Positions 16,395-24,599 of a stretch of DNA of 32,347 nt are shown piece after piece. The notes under the pieces are model-generated. The model saw only the letters and a program-made list of their open reading frames with translations, did not search any database and was not told the origin of the DNA. The stretch comes from an uncultured Holophagaceae bacterium. Its GTDB lineage: Bacteria; Acidobacteriota; Holophagae; Holophagales; Holophagaceae. Positions within the stretch are counted from its first letter, which is position 1. The number at the start of each line of letters is the position of its first letter. Both the position numbers and the translations under genes were made by a program. The DNA is taken from positions 1-32,347 of the forward strand of contig CAIMBM010000186.1 in NCBI GenBank assembly GCA_903839205.1. The letters run 5' to 3'.

Positions 16395-17768
16395 TCACAG
16401 GACGAGTTCGAAGGCGTGGTCGGGGGCGTCGCGGTCCTGCCGCTCCTGGATGGCGCTGATGATCTCCACCGCGAGGCGCAGGCTGCCCAGGTAGCCCACC
16501 GTGGGGAAGTAGCTGTGGCCGACCCGGTCGAGGATGGGCCAGCCCACCCGCACCAGGGGGATGTCCTCGGCCCGGCCGATGAACTTCCCGTAGGTGGTGC
16601 CCAGCAGCAGGTCCACCGGCTCATTCTTGATCCACTGGTGCAGCAGGAAGAGGTCGCCCTGGGCCTTCACGTTGGCGTCCGGGACACTATCGGCCAGGAT
16701 GTCCTTGATGCGGGTCTCGAAGGCGTTGCCCACGGAGCCCGTGAGGACGTGGACCGGCAACATGTCCATGTCCCGGCAGAACTCAGTGAGGGCGATGACG
16801 TGGTCAGGATCGCCGTAGATGGCCACCTTGCGGCCCGAGAGGTACTGGTGCATGTCGCTGATGACGTCGACCAGACGGCCCCGCTCGTCCTCGATCTGGG
16901 CGGGAACCTCCACGCCGGCGAGGCCCCGGAGGCTTTCGATGAAACGGTCCGTGGCGGCCAAGCCGATGGGCAGGTCCAGGTCCTGGAAGGGCACGCCGCA
17001 GGTGGTTTCCAGCAGGGTGGCGGCGTCCAGAGAAGCCCAGGTGCCGAGGGATAGGGTGGCCCTGGCATCGCCCATGGCCTTGATTTCGGGGAGGGTCGTG
17101 CCGCCCTTGGGGAAGAAGGCATGCTCCCCCGTGGCCGGTGCGTCCAGGACGCTGCTGGTATCCGGCAGCATGGTCATGGGCAGGCCGAAGGCGGCCACGA
17201 GGCGCTTGATCTCGGTCATGTCCGAGGGCTCCACCCAACCCGGGAGGATATTGATCGCCGTGGAGGGGGTCCCGGTGCTCTCCGAAAGGTATTTTACGAA
17301 TCCCTTCACCATCGCGCTGAAGCCCGTGACGTGGGAGCCCACGAAACTGGGCGTGTTGCAGTGCACCACCACCTTGCCCTCGGGGATGCGGCCTTCCTCC
17401 CGGGCCTTGCTGATGATGGTCGGGATGTCGTCGCCGATGACCTCGCTGAGGCAGGTGGTGTGGACGGCCACGATGTCGGGGTCGTACATCTCGAAGATGG
17501 TGCTGAAGGCCTGGGTGAGGTTGGCCATGCCCCCGAACACGGAGCTGCCTTCGGTGAAGGAGCTGGTGGAGGCCATGACCGGCTCCTTGAAGTGCCGGGT
17601 CAGGTGGCTCCGGTGGTAGGCGCAGCAGCCCTGGGAACCGTGGCTGTGGGGCAGGCAGCCGTGCACGCCCAGGGCGGCATAGACCGCGCCCACCGGCTGG
17701 CAGGTCTTCGCCGGGTTGATCTTCAGGGCGACGCGGTCGGCGACGGTGGAGGGGGTCGAGTCGAGCAT
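16395..17768 (-). CDS. nifK: Nitrogenase molybdenum-iron protein beta chain
   Basis: Beta subunit of dinitrogenase (MoFe protein). P-cluster cysteines are visible in KTCQPVGAVYAALG, SHGSQGCCAYHRSH and HTTCLSEVIGDD, and the conserved serine region is NTPSFVGSHVTGF. The protein is 457 aa from ATG 17768 (MLDSTPSTVAD), which has GGAGA upstream; the track start at 17798 has no ribosome site. This lacks the ~50-60-residue N-terminal extension of A. vinelandii NifK (523 aa) and equals the clostridial NifK length (458), a Group II hallmark. A 102-base hairpin-containing gap separates it from nifD. Confidence 0.96.
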   Translation of the reverse strand: MLDSTPSTVADRVALKINPAKTCQPVGAVYAALGVHGCLPHSHGSQGCCAYHRSHLTRHFKEPVMASTSSFTEGSSVFGGMANLTQAFSTIFEMYDPDIVAVHTTCLSEVIGDDIPTIISKAREEGRIPEGKVVVHCNTPSFVGSHVTGFSAMVKGFVKYLSESTGTPSTAINILPGWVEPSDMTEIKRLVAAFGLPMTMLPDTSSVLDAPATGEHAFFPKGGTTLPEIKAMGDARATLSLGTWASLDAATLLETTCGVPFQDLDLPIGLAATDRFIESLRGLAGVEVPAQIEDERGRLVDVISDMHQYLSGRKVAIYGDPDHVIALTEFCRDMDMLPVHVLTGSVGNAFETRIKDILADSVPDANVKAQGDLFLLHQWIKNEPVDLLLGTTYGKFIGRAEDIPLVRVGWPILDRVGHSYFPTVGYLGSLRLAVEIISAIQERQDRDAPDHAFELVL

Positions 17769-17824
17769 GGGATTCTCCGGTTCGTGCTTCTGTTCCATTC
17801 AGGGGCGGGTGCGCCTTCGGCAGG

Positions 17825-17839
17825 AGCCCAGCATGGGCT
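17825..17839 (-). other. Hairpin in the nifD-nifK gap
   Basis: AGCCCA-GCA-TGGGCT forms a perfect 6-bp stem, extendable through flanking CAGG/CCTG across a small bulge. It lies 32 bases past the nifD stop with no U-tract, so it looks like an mRNA processing or stability element rather than a full terminator. Confidence 0.4.
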
Positions 17840-17870
17840 GCGCCTGGGGACCTGCAGGATGGGCTGCCTG

Positions 17871-19466
17871 TCAGGCGGACTGCTGCTTCCAGGGCGGAGA
17901 GATGAGCTTGGAGATGCGCTTGCCGATCATCCGGTCGATCTCCTGGTAGAAATTGGTTGCCCCGATGAAGCCCGCGTAGGGCCCGCCGTAGTCGTAGCTG
18001 TGCAGCTGCTTGCAGGGCACGCCCATCTTCTCGACCACGTACTTGTCCTTGACACCGCTGCAGAAGATGTCGGGCTTATAGGTGGCGATCAGCTTCTCCA
18101 TTTCGAAATGGCTGATGTCGTCGATGACGAGGGTGCCCTTCTTCATCTGGCTCATCATGCCGTCGTAGTCGCGCCAGTTGAATCCCTTCTTCTCGGCGGC
18201 GGCCAGCTCCTCCGGCGTGCGCCGGGGGGAATACCGGGTGTCGTCGGCGGTGATGTGCAGCTCCTCGATGTTCCGGGTATCCGCGTCCACCTTGATGGTG
18301 GGCAGGACCCGTCGGCCCTCGTAGTCGTCCCGGTGGGCGAACTCGTAGCCGGCGGCCACGGAGGTCATGCCCACTTCGCTGAACAGGTCCTGGTAGTGGT
18401 GGGCCCGGGAGCCCCCCACGAACAGCATGGCGGTCTTCCCGGCGAGGCGGGAGGCCACGTCCGCGCGGACGCTGACGACCTTCGCCAGCTCGTCGGCGAT
18501 GACCGCTTCCACCCGGGCGGTGAGGTCCTCGTTGCCGAAATACTCGGCGATCTTGCGCAGGCTCTTGGCAGTGCTGTCGGCACCGATGAAATTGACCTTG
18601 AACCAGGGGATGCCGAACTTGCTCTCCATCATCTCGGCCATGTAGTTGATGGACCGGTGGCACATCACCACGTTCAGCTTGGCGTTGTGCGACTGGGCGA
18701 TGTCATCGTACTTCACGTTCCCCGAGAAGGTCGCCACCAGGTGGATGCCGCAGAGCTCAAGGATGCGCTCGATCTCGAAGGCATCGCCCCCGATGTTGTA
18801 CTCCCCGAGGAGGTTGATGGAGAAGGGATGGTCCACGGGCGTGTCGTTCTCGCCCACCACATTCTTGAAGAGGCCGTTGTTGGCGATGTGGTGGCCCGCG
18901 GACTGGGAGACGCCCTTGTAGCCCTCGCAGGAGAACCCGAAGACGTTGATGCCCAGTTCCTCCTTCATCTGACGGGCGACGGCGTGGACATCGTCCCCGA
19001 TGAGCCCGACCGGACAGGTCGAGTAGAGCCCGATGGCCGTGGGCTTGAGCAGGGCGTAGGCCTCCCGGCAGGCCTGGGCCAGCTTCTTCTCCCCGCCGAA
19101 GACGATGTCCTCTTCCTGCATGTCCGTGGAAAAGGCGTAGTGGATGAAGTTGGCGATCCCGTCGCCCGTAGCGGCCTGGTTGCGCCGGGAGAGCCAGGCG
19201 TAGTAGCTGCAGCCGATGGGGCCGTGGACGATGTGGACCATGTCCTTGATGGGCCCCATGACCACGCCCTTGCAGCCGGCGTAGCAGCAGCCGCGCTGGG
19301 AGATGATGCCGGGGATCGTGCGGACATTGGCTTCGATCTCGGCCGGCACCTCCGGATCATTGACCAGGATGTGCTTGGCCCGCTTCTTCCCGACTTTGCC
19401 GGGGTAGCTCTTGACGACTTCGTCGCGGAAGGCCTCGGGGCTGGGGATGGGTTCTCGTTCGCTCAT
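17871..19466 (-). CDS. nifD: Nitrogenase molybdenum-iron protein alpha chain
   Basis: Alpha subunit of dinitrogenase, carrying FeMo-co. P-cluster ligands are in RGCCYAGCKGVVMGPIKD, VHGPIGCSYYAW and YSTCPVGLIGDD. FeMo-co ligands are Cys269 (NVVMCHRSINYM) and His489 (CKQLHSYDYGGPY). The active-site Gln/His region is GVSQSAGHHIAN. At 531 aa it exceeds A. vinelandii NifD (492 aa) because of a ~50-residue insertion at about residues 386-436, between YEFAHRDDYEG and MMSQMKKGTLVIDD. This is the position and size seen in Clostridium-type NifD. The residues around FeMo-co point to a Mo enzyme rather than VnfD/AnfD, and no vnfG/anfG gene follows. The ATG at 19466 has only a weak ribosome site. Confidence 0.97.
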   Translation of the reverse strand: MSEREPIPSPEAFRDEVVKSYPGKVGKKRAKHILVNDPEVPAEIEANVRTIPGIISQRGCCYAGCKGVVMGPIKDMVHIVHGPIGCSYYAWLSRRNQAATGDGIANFIHYAFSTDMQEEDIVFGGEKKLAQACREAYALLKPTAIGLYSTCPVGLIGDDVHAVARQMKEELGINVFGFSCEGYKGVSQSAGHHIANNGLFKNVVGENDTPVDHPFSINLLGEYNIGGDAFEIERILELCGIHLVATFSGNVKYDDIAQSHNAKLNVVMCHRSINYMAEMMESKFGIPWFKVNFIGADSTAKSLRKIAEYFGNEDLTARVEAVIADELAKVVSVRADVASRLAGKTAMLFVGGSRAHHYQDLFSEVGMTSVAAGYEFAHRDDYEGRRVLPTIKVDADTRNIEELHITADDTRYSPRRTPEELAAAEKKGFNWRDYDGMMSQMKKGTLVIDDISHFEMEKLIATYKPDIFCSGVKDKYVVEKMGVPCKQLHSYDYGGPYAGFIGATNFYQEIDRMIGKRISKLISPPWKQQSA

Positions 19467-19511
19467 GATGCATCCAGGGTGGCGTGTGCTGGTGGCAGAG
19501 GAATAGTGCTA

Positions 19512-19542
19512 GGGCTTCGCCCGTCCTGATGCAGTGCGCATC
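19512..19542 (-). other. Two hairpins in the nifH-nifD gap
   Basis: The 118-base gap between nifH and nifD holds two small inverted repeats: GGGC-TTC-GCCC (19512-19522) and GATGC-AGTGC-GCATC (19528-19542). Neither is followed by a U-tract in the transcript. Such elements in other nif operons stabilise the nifH 3' end or attenuate read-through; that role is inference here. Confidence 0.4.
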
Positions 19543-19584
19543 CGGATCGATGAAGGGCGTTGATCTTGGTGGACCGCCAGGAAC

Positions 19585-20481
<897 letters not shown>

Positions 20482-20538
20482 GAAGGATCAATGCCAAAAA
20501 AACCAGTAATGACGCCATCTTCCCGCCGACCCGGTTTA

Positions 20539-20552
20539 CCTGTTCGAACAGG
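20539..20552. promoter_or_regulatory. Palindrome CCTGTTCGAACAGG upstream of nifH
   Basis: A perfect 14-bp palindrome 85-98 bases upstream of the predicted nifH transcription start, where enhancer sites for NifA usually sit. It has TGT and ACA half-sites, but with a 4-bp spacer instead of the classical 10 bp, so the bound protein is uncertain. Confidence 0.5.
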
Positions 20553-20577
20553 ATGATACGCTTTTCGCGGCACCAAT

Positions 20578-20591
20578 CTGTTCCGCGGAAC
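20578..20591. promoter_or_regulatory. Second CTGTTC palindrome upstream of nifH
   Basis: CTGTTCCGCGGAAC contains the perfect 12-bp palindrome GTTCCGCGGAAC and repeats the CTGTTC half-site of the palindrome at 20539, exactly 38 bp away. It may be a second operator or enhancer; it also overlaps the hairpin following nifA. Confidence 0.4.
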
Positions 20592-20604
20592 GTTTTCGTT
20601 CCGC
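20585..20604 (-). terminator. Hairpin immediately after nifA
   Basis: GCGGAACG-TTTT-CGTTCCGC is a perfect 8-bp stem with a 4-base loop starting 3 bases after the nifA stop. No U-tract follows in the transcript direction, so it is at best a weak terminator separating nifA from nifH. Confidence 0.45.
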
Positions 20605-20606
20605 CC

Positions 20607-22151
20607 CTACTTGAACCGCTGCCAGTCGATTCCGTAGAGGCGGATCTTGTACTGGATCATCCGCTTGCTGAGGCCCAGGCGCTTGGCCGCCTGGGACTGG
20701 TTGCCCCGGGTGTCCTTGAGCGCCTCGGTGATCAGCTCGATCTCGAAATTGGCCACCCGGTCTGCAAAGCCGCTGTCCTCGGAGGCGTCGCCAAGCCCTG
20801 GCTTGGTCTGGTAGCGGTTCAGCTGCAGGCTCGGGGGGAGGTGGTGCCCGTGGATCACGTCCCCCTCGGCCATGACCGCGGCCCGCTCGATCACGTTCTC
20901 CATCTCGCGCACGTTCCCGGGCCAGTGGTAGGCCGTGAGCATGTCGATGGCCGGGGTGTCGATGCGGACGATGGTCTTGCCCATCTCCCGGGAGAACCGA
21001 TCCACGAAGGCGTCCGCCAGCAGCATCATGTCCGCCTTGCCGCGCTCGCGCAGGGGCGGCATGTGGATGGGGAACACGTTCAGCCGGTAGTAGAGGTCGG
21101 AACGGAACCTCCCGGCGACGATGTCGCCTTCCAGGTGCCGGTTGGTGGCGGCGATGATGCGGGCGTCGCTCACGATCGTCTCGGACCCGCCGACCCGCTC
21201 GAAGCGCTTGGTCTGGAGCACGCGCAGGAGACGGGTCTGCACCCCCGGCGGCAGCTCGCCGATCTCGTCGAGGAACACCGTGCCGCCCTGGGCGCGCTCG
21301 AACACGCCCGCCCGGCGGGCGGCGGCCCCGGTGAAGGCGCCCTTCTCGTGGCCGAACAGCTCGCTCTCCACCAGACTCTCGGGAATGGCGCCGCAATTCA
21401 CTTCGATGCAGGGCTTGGCCCGCCGGGGGGAGAGGTCATGGATGAGCTGGGCGAGGACGCCCTTCCCCGTGCCCGTCTCGCCGGTGATCAGCACCGAGGT
21501 ATCCACACCTGCGACCTTCGCGGCCAGGCGGGTCACGGCCTCCATGGCCGGCGACCGGCCCACCAGCCGGTCGAAGGTGGCCACATGCACGCGCTGGTAG
21601 GCTTCCAGCCGGTCCTCCAGGCGCCGGCGCTGCACGAAGGGCCCCACCAGGTAGGCGACCTCGCTCAGCAGCCGCAGGTCTCCGTCCGGATCCGTGGCCT
21701 CGGCCAGGGGTCTGTCCGCCGAGAGGGCGCCCACGGCCTTGCCACGATATTGTATCGGCACGCAGAAGAAGGCCATGCGGGCCAGGTCCAGCCCCTGCCG
21801 CAGCCCACTCCGGTCGAGGAAACCGTCCTTGGCCTTCACCCCCGCGAGGTACACGGGCGTGTTGGTGGCGATGACCCGGCCCGTGATGCCCTCGCCCGGG
21901 CGGTAGCGCATGAGGATGCCCGTGTCCGTGGGCACCCCCGCCGCCGTGATGTCCGCCGCGATTTCGTCCTCGGCGTCATTGAGCAGGGTGACCACGCCCC
22001 GGGCATAGCCCTGGTCCCGGTCCAGCCAGCGCAGCACCTCGCTCAGGGCCGAGGCGGCATTGTCCTCGGTCGAAAGGAAGCGTCCGATGCGTGCCAGCAG
22101 GCCCAGCCGCGCGCAGGCGGTATTGTTGGGCACGGGGAAGGTGCCCAGCAT
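20607..22151 (-). CDS. nifA: Nif-specific transcriptional activator NifA
   Basis: Sigma-54-dependent activator of the nif operon. Domains in order: N-terminal GAF (about residues 10-165), AAA+ core with Walker A GETGTGKG near 222 and the sigma-54-contacting GAFTGA loop near 271, DEIGELPPGVQTRLLRVLQ, then a Fis-type helix-turn-helix (NQSQAAKRLGLSKRMIQYKI). The linker between AAA+ and HTH has no cysteine, unlike O2-sensitive rhizobial NifA. The track start (GTG 22211) would leave the mRNA leaderless if the sigma-54 promoter at 22222-22239 is used, so I prefer ATG 22151 (514 aa); its ribosome site is weak. The NifA call rests on domain order and position directly before nifH. Confidence 0.9.
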   Translation of the reverse strand: MLGTFPVPNNTACARLGLLARIGRFLSTEDNAASALSEVLRWLDRDQGYARGVVTLLNDAEDEIAADITAAGVPTDTGILMRYRPGEGITGRVIATNTPVYLAGVKAKDGFLDRSGLRQGLDLARMAFFCVPIQYRGKAVGALSADRPLAEATDPDGDLRLLSEVAYLVGPFVQRRRLEDRLEAYQRVHVATFDRLVGRSPAMEAVTRLAAKVAGVDTSVLITGETGTGKGVLAQLIHDLSPRRAKPCIEVNCGAIPESLVESELFGHEKGAFTGAAARRAGVFERAQGGTVFLDEIGELPPGVQTRLLRVLQTKRFERVGGSETIVSDARIIAATNRHLEGDIVAGRFRSDLYYRLNVFPIHMPPLRERGKADMMLLADAFVDRFSREMGKTIVRIDTPAIDMLTAYHWPGNVREMENVIERAAVMAEGDVIHGHHLPPSLQLNRYQTKPGLGDASEDSGFADRVANFEIELITEALKDTRGNQSQAAKRLGLSKRMIQYKIRLYGIDWQRFK

Positions 22152-22221
22152 CGGACAAGGGGCGAAGAACCCCTCGCTGTCGCCATCGGTTGAGCTCAAC
22201 GTCACCACCACGTTGAAATCG

Positions 22222-22239
22222 TAGCAGTTCCCATGCCAG
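22222..22239 (-). promoter_or_regulatory. Strong sigma-54 promoter before nifA
   Basis: Minus-strand CTGGCATGGGAACTGCTA fits the consensus YTGGCACGRNNNTTGCW at nearly every position, with GG at 22237-22236 and GC at 22225-22224. The predicted start is about 22212. It implies sigma-54 control of nifA itself, either autoactivation or control by NtrC. Confidence 0.7.
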
Positions 22240-22410
22240 CGCCCTGGGCCCCCGGGGCGACCCTGGGAGCACCTCTCAACCCTACCCAGGAGCGGTCAAC
22301 CCCGGATTCGGGGAGGGAATTCCGTGCCGCGGCGGGTCTCCATTCGATACGATGAAATGGTCGTTAAGGCCATAGATTTTGAATGAGTCCCATGAAATTT
22401 CCGTGCATAC

Positions 22411-22428
22411 TTGGCTCTATTGAAGCAT
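22411..22428 (+). promoter_or_regulatory. Possible sigma-54-like site before the hybrid kinase
   Basis: TTGGCTCTATTGAAGCAT has GG and GC in the correct 12-base register, but TGGCTC and AAGCA deviate from consensus, and the leader would be only ~12 bases. It is in an AT-richer stretch of the nifA/kinase divergent gap. Confidence 0.25.
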
Positions 22429-22449
22429 ATTTGTGATCAATGGTGATGG

Positions 22450-24288
22450 ATGGCAGGGCTCCTAAGGATCATCAGCGCGCTGCTTGACCTGCTGGTCCCG
22501 CCCTCGGCCCGCGCCGATCCCAGGCTGCGTCTCCGCCACCGCGGCATCGCGAAGTCCCTCCTCTCCATCTCGGGCGTGGTCACGATCCTCTTTGCCGTCT
22601 ATATCGCGGTGCGGCCCCAGCTGGGCCTGCAGGAAGTGATCCTGTTCGTGGCGGCCATCGTCTCGCCGGCCCTGGGGGCCCTGTACGTGCGCCTCACGGG
22701 CCAGATCCAGGGGGGCCTCATTCTCACGAACGTGGCGGGCATCGCCATCGTCGCCTACTGGTGCGGGGTCACGGGCGGCATCAGGTCCGTGGCCCTGCCC
22801 TGGTTCCTGCCGAACCTGTTCCTCCTGAGCACCTTCGGCAGCAAGCGCATGCTGATCATCACCTCCGGCCTCCTCTTCGCGGTCATCGCCGGACTGTTCC
22901 TGGCGACCATCCGGGGCTGGCTCCCCCCGAGCCAGGTGCCCGCCATCCTGGTCCCGGAGTTCAATTTCCTCTCGATGGTCTCCAGCGTCGGGGTGGTGGT
23001 GCTCGCGGCCATCGCCATGACCGGCGAGCGCGAGAAATCCAAGCAGTTCCTCCTGGAGGCCAAGAACGCCGCCGAGGCTGCCAATCAGGCGAAATCGGTC
23101 TTTCTCGCCTCCATGAGCCACGAGCTGAGGACGCCCCTGAACGCGATCCTGCTTTCTGCGGACCTGCTCAGGGAGGACCAGGATCCGCCCCTGAGCCCCA
23201 AGCAGCTGCACACGGCCGACGAGCTCCGCCTCGGCGGACAACTCCTCCTGGGGCTCGTGAACCAGGTGATGGAGCTCAGCAGCATCGAGGCCGGAAAGGT
23301 GTCCCTCTCCATGGGGGCGACCCGCCTCTCCGAGGCGCTCTCGGATGCCCTCAGCGTGATCCAGCCGCTGGCGTTGCGCCGCCACATCCGCATCGACTTC
23401 AACCTCGAGGCCCTCGCGGACCTGGTCGTCCTCGCGGACCCCTCCCAGCTGAGATCGGTCCTGATCAACCTCCTCTCCAATGCGGTGAAATTCAACCGCC
23501 CCCAGGGCGAGGTCCGAGTCGGCGCCCAGAGGACCGACCAAGGGACGGTCAGGATCGAGATCCGCGATACGGGACCGGGGCTCCCTTCCCGGGCCGGAGC
23601 GGGCGACTTCCAGCCCTTCAACCGGCTCGGAGCCGAAGGTTCCCACATCGAGGGGACCGGCCTGGGACTTCCCATCACCGAACGCCTCGTCCAGATGATG
23701 TCCGGCCGCCTGGGCTTCGAAAGTGTGCAGGGGCAGGGCAGCACCTTCTGGGTCGAGCTGGCTGCCCAGGCACCCCTCCCGAAAGCCGAGCAGCCCCCGC
23801 CGCCCCGCGCCCTGCCCGCTCCGGCCAGAGAGGGAATCCCCTCGGCCAAGCCCCTCGACGTGCTCATCGCCGAGGATCACCCGATCAACCAGAAACTCCT
23901 GCGCTTGACCCTGGAGAAGCGGGGGCACCGGGTGACGGTCGTGTCGAACGGTGCCGAGGCGCTCCAGGCCCTGAATGACCACGCCCAGAACGCACCCCAT
24001 TTCGATGTCGTCCTCATGGACCTGATGATGCCCATCATGGATGGCCTGGAGGCCACCCGGCGCATCCGGCAGATGGAGTCCGGCAGCGGGCGCCGCATCC
24101 CCATCGTGGCCGTGACCGCCTGCGCCATGGACAGCGACCGGGCGGCCTGTTTCGCGGCAGGCATGGACGACTACCTCGCCAAACCCGTGGACACCCAGAA
24201 CCTCATCCGGATCCTGGCGGCCATCCCGAGCGGCAATCATGCCGGCCAGGGACAGGGAACCACGAATCACGGGGTCGGAGCCTCCTGA
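22450..24288 (+). CDS. Membrane hybrid sensor histidine kinase
   Basis: A 612-aa hybrid kinase. About six membrane segments occupy residues ~35-195 (for example SISGVVTILFAVYIAV and SSVGVVVLAAIAM) without a large periplasmic domain. The HisKA H-box SMSHELRTPLNAI carries His224. The ATPase shows N-box LINLLSNAVKFN, G1 IRDTGPGLPS and G2 GTGLGLPITE. A C-terminal receiver begins DVLIAEDHPINQK, with the phosphoacceptor Asp524 in VVLMDLMMPIMDG and Lys in YLAKPVD. There is no Hpt, so phosphate must pass to a separate protein. It is divergent from nifA across 238-298 bases. It has no PAS domain and is not NifL. The signal is unknown and any nif link is positional only. Confidence 0.9.
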   Translation: MAGLLRIISALLDLLVPPSARADPRLRLRHRGIAKSLLSISGVVTILFAVYIAVRPQLGLQEVILFVAAIVSPALGALYVRLTGQIQGGLILTNVAGIAIVAYWCGVTGGIRSVALPWFLPNLFLLSTFGSKRMLIITSGLLFAVIAGLFLATIRGWLPPSQVPAILVPEFNFLSMVSSVGVVVLAAIAMTGEREKSKQFLLEAKNAAEAANQAKSVFLASMSHELRTPLNAILLSADLLREDQDPPLSPKQLHTADELRLGGQLLLGLVNQVMELSSIEAGKVSLSMGATRLSEALSDALSVIQPLALRRHIRIDFNLEALADLVVLADPSQLRSVLINLLSNAVKFNRPQGEVRVGAQRTDQGTVRIEIRDTGPGLPSRAGAGDFQPFNRLGAEGSHIEGTGLGLPITERLVQMMSGRLGFESVQGQGSTFWVELAAQAPLPKAEQPPPPRALPAPAREGIPSAKPLDVLIAEDHPINQKLLRLTLEKRGHRVTVVSNGAEALQALNDHAQNAPHFDVVLMDLMMPIMDGLEATRRIRQMESGSGRRIPIVAVTACAMDSDRAACFAAGMDDYLAKPVDTQNLIRILAAIPSGNHAGQGQGTTNHGVGAS

Positions 24289-24295
24289 AGGAGGC
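24280..24295 (+). terminator. Hairpin overlapping the kinase stop codon
   Basis: GCCTCC-TGAA-GGAGGC forms a 6-bp stem whose loop contains the TGA stop. No T-run follows, so terminator strength is doubtful. Confidence 0.35.
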
Positions 24296-24599
24296 GAGAA
24301 CCTCCACCCGTAGTGGCATCGCTTCCGACCCGGCGGTGCCCCAGCTCCTTCTTACACTCCGTAAATCACTTCCCACAAATTCTTTATGTTTGATCCCGAT
24401 TTAGTGCTTTCCATCACCTTTCGATTTCCCGCCACTCCCGCCTGCCGGTTTCCGGGGCTAGAGTCATGTCGTCCCGTTTGAGGCTCCGTTACCACGCCGC
24501 CGCAGCCTTGGGACAAGTCCTGCGGCACAACCATTTCAGTCCATCCTGACCCGGGCCCGAGCCCACATCTTTCTCAACACCTTCCTTGCTGGAGGAACC
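24289..24599. other. Gene-free leader region of gdhA
   Basis: About 310 bases between the kinase and gdhA, with an AT-richer core at 24350-24430. It holds a TAGAGT -10-like box at 24459-24464 without a clear -35, and the GGAGGA ribosome site right before gdhA. A TGGCAT at about 24314 is out of register for sigma-54 (GA, not GC, at -12). I see no ORF or structured RNA that convinces. Confidence 0.5.

Noticed and set aside
17769-17798. Upstream nifK start (MEQKHEPENP)
   Set aside because: It has no ribosome-binding sequence, while ATG 17768 has GGAGA and matches clostridial NifK length.
11817-19529. Long plus-strand ORFs (775, 654 and 802 aa) across the nif genes
   Set aside because: These lie opposite nifB/N, nifE/K and nifD, and have no recognisable motifs.
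19467-19584. nifI1/nifI2 between nifH and nifD
   Set aside because: The gap is only 118 bases and holds hairpins, so no PII-like gene fits.
22462-24270. 602-aa minus-strand ORF
   Set aside because: Exact antisense of the hybrid histidine kinase, which has all catalytic motifs in the sense frame.
22450-24288. Hybrid kinase as NifL
   Set aside because: It has a multi-span membrane region and a receiver but no PAS domains, so it is not NifL despite lying beside nifA.
24310-24330. Sigma-54 promoter before gdhA (TGGCATCGCTTCCGA)
   Set aside because: The -12 dinucleotide is GA rather than GC in the required register.
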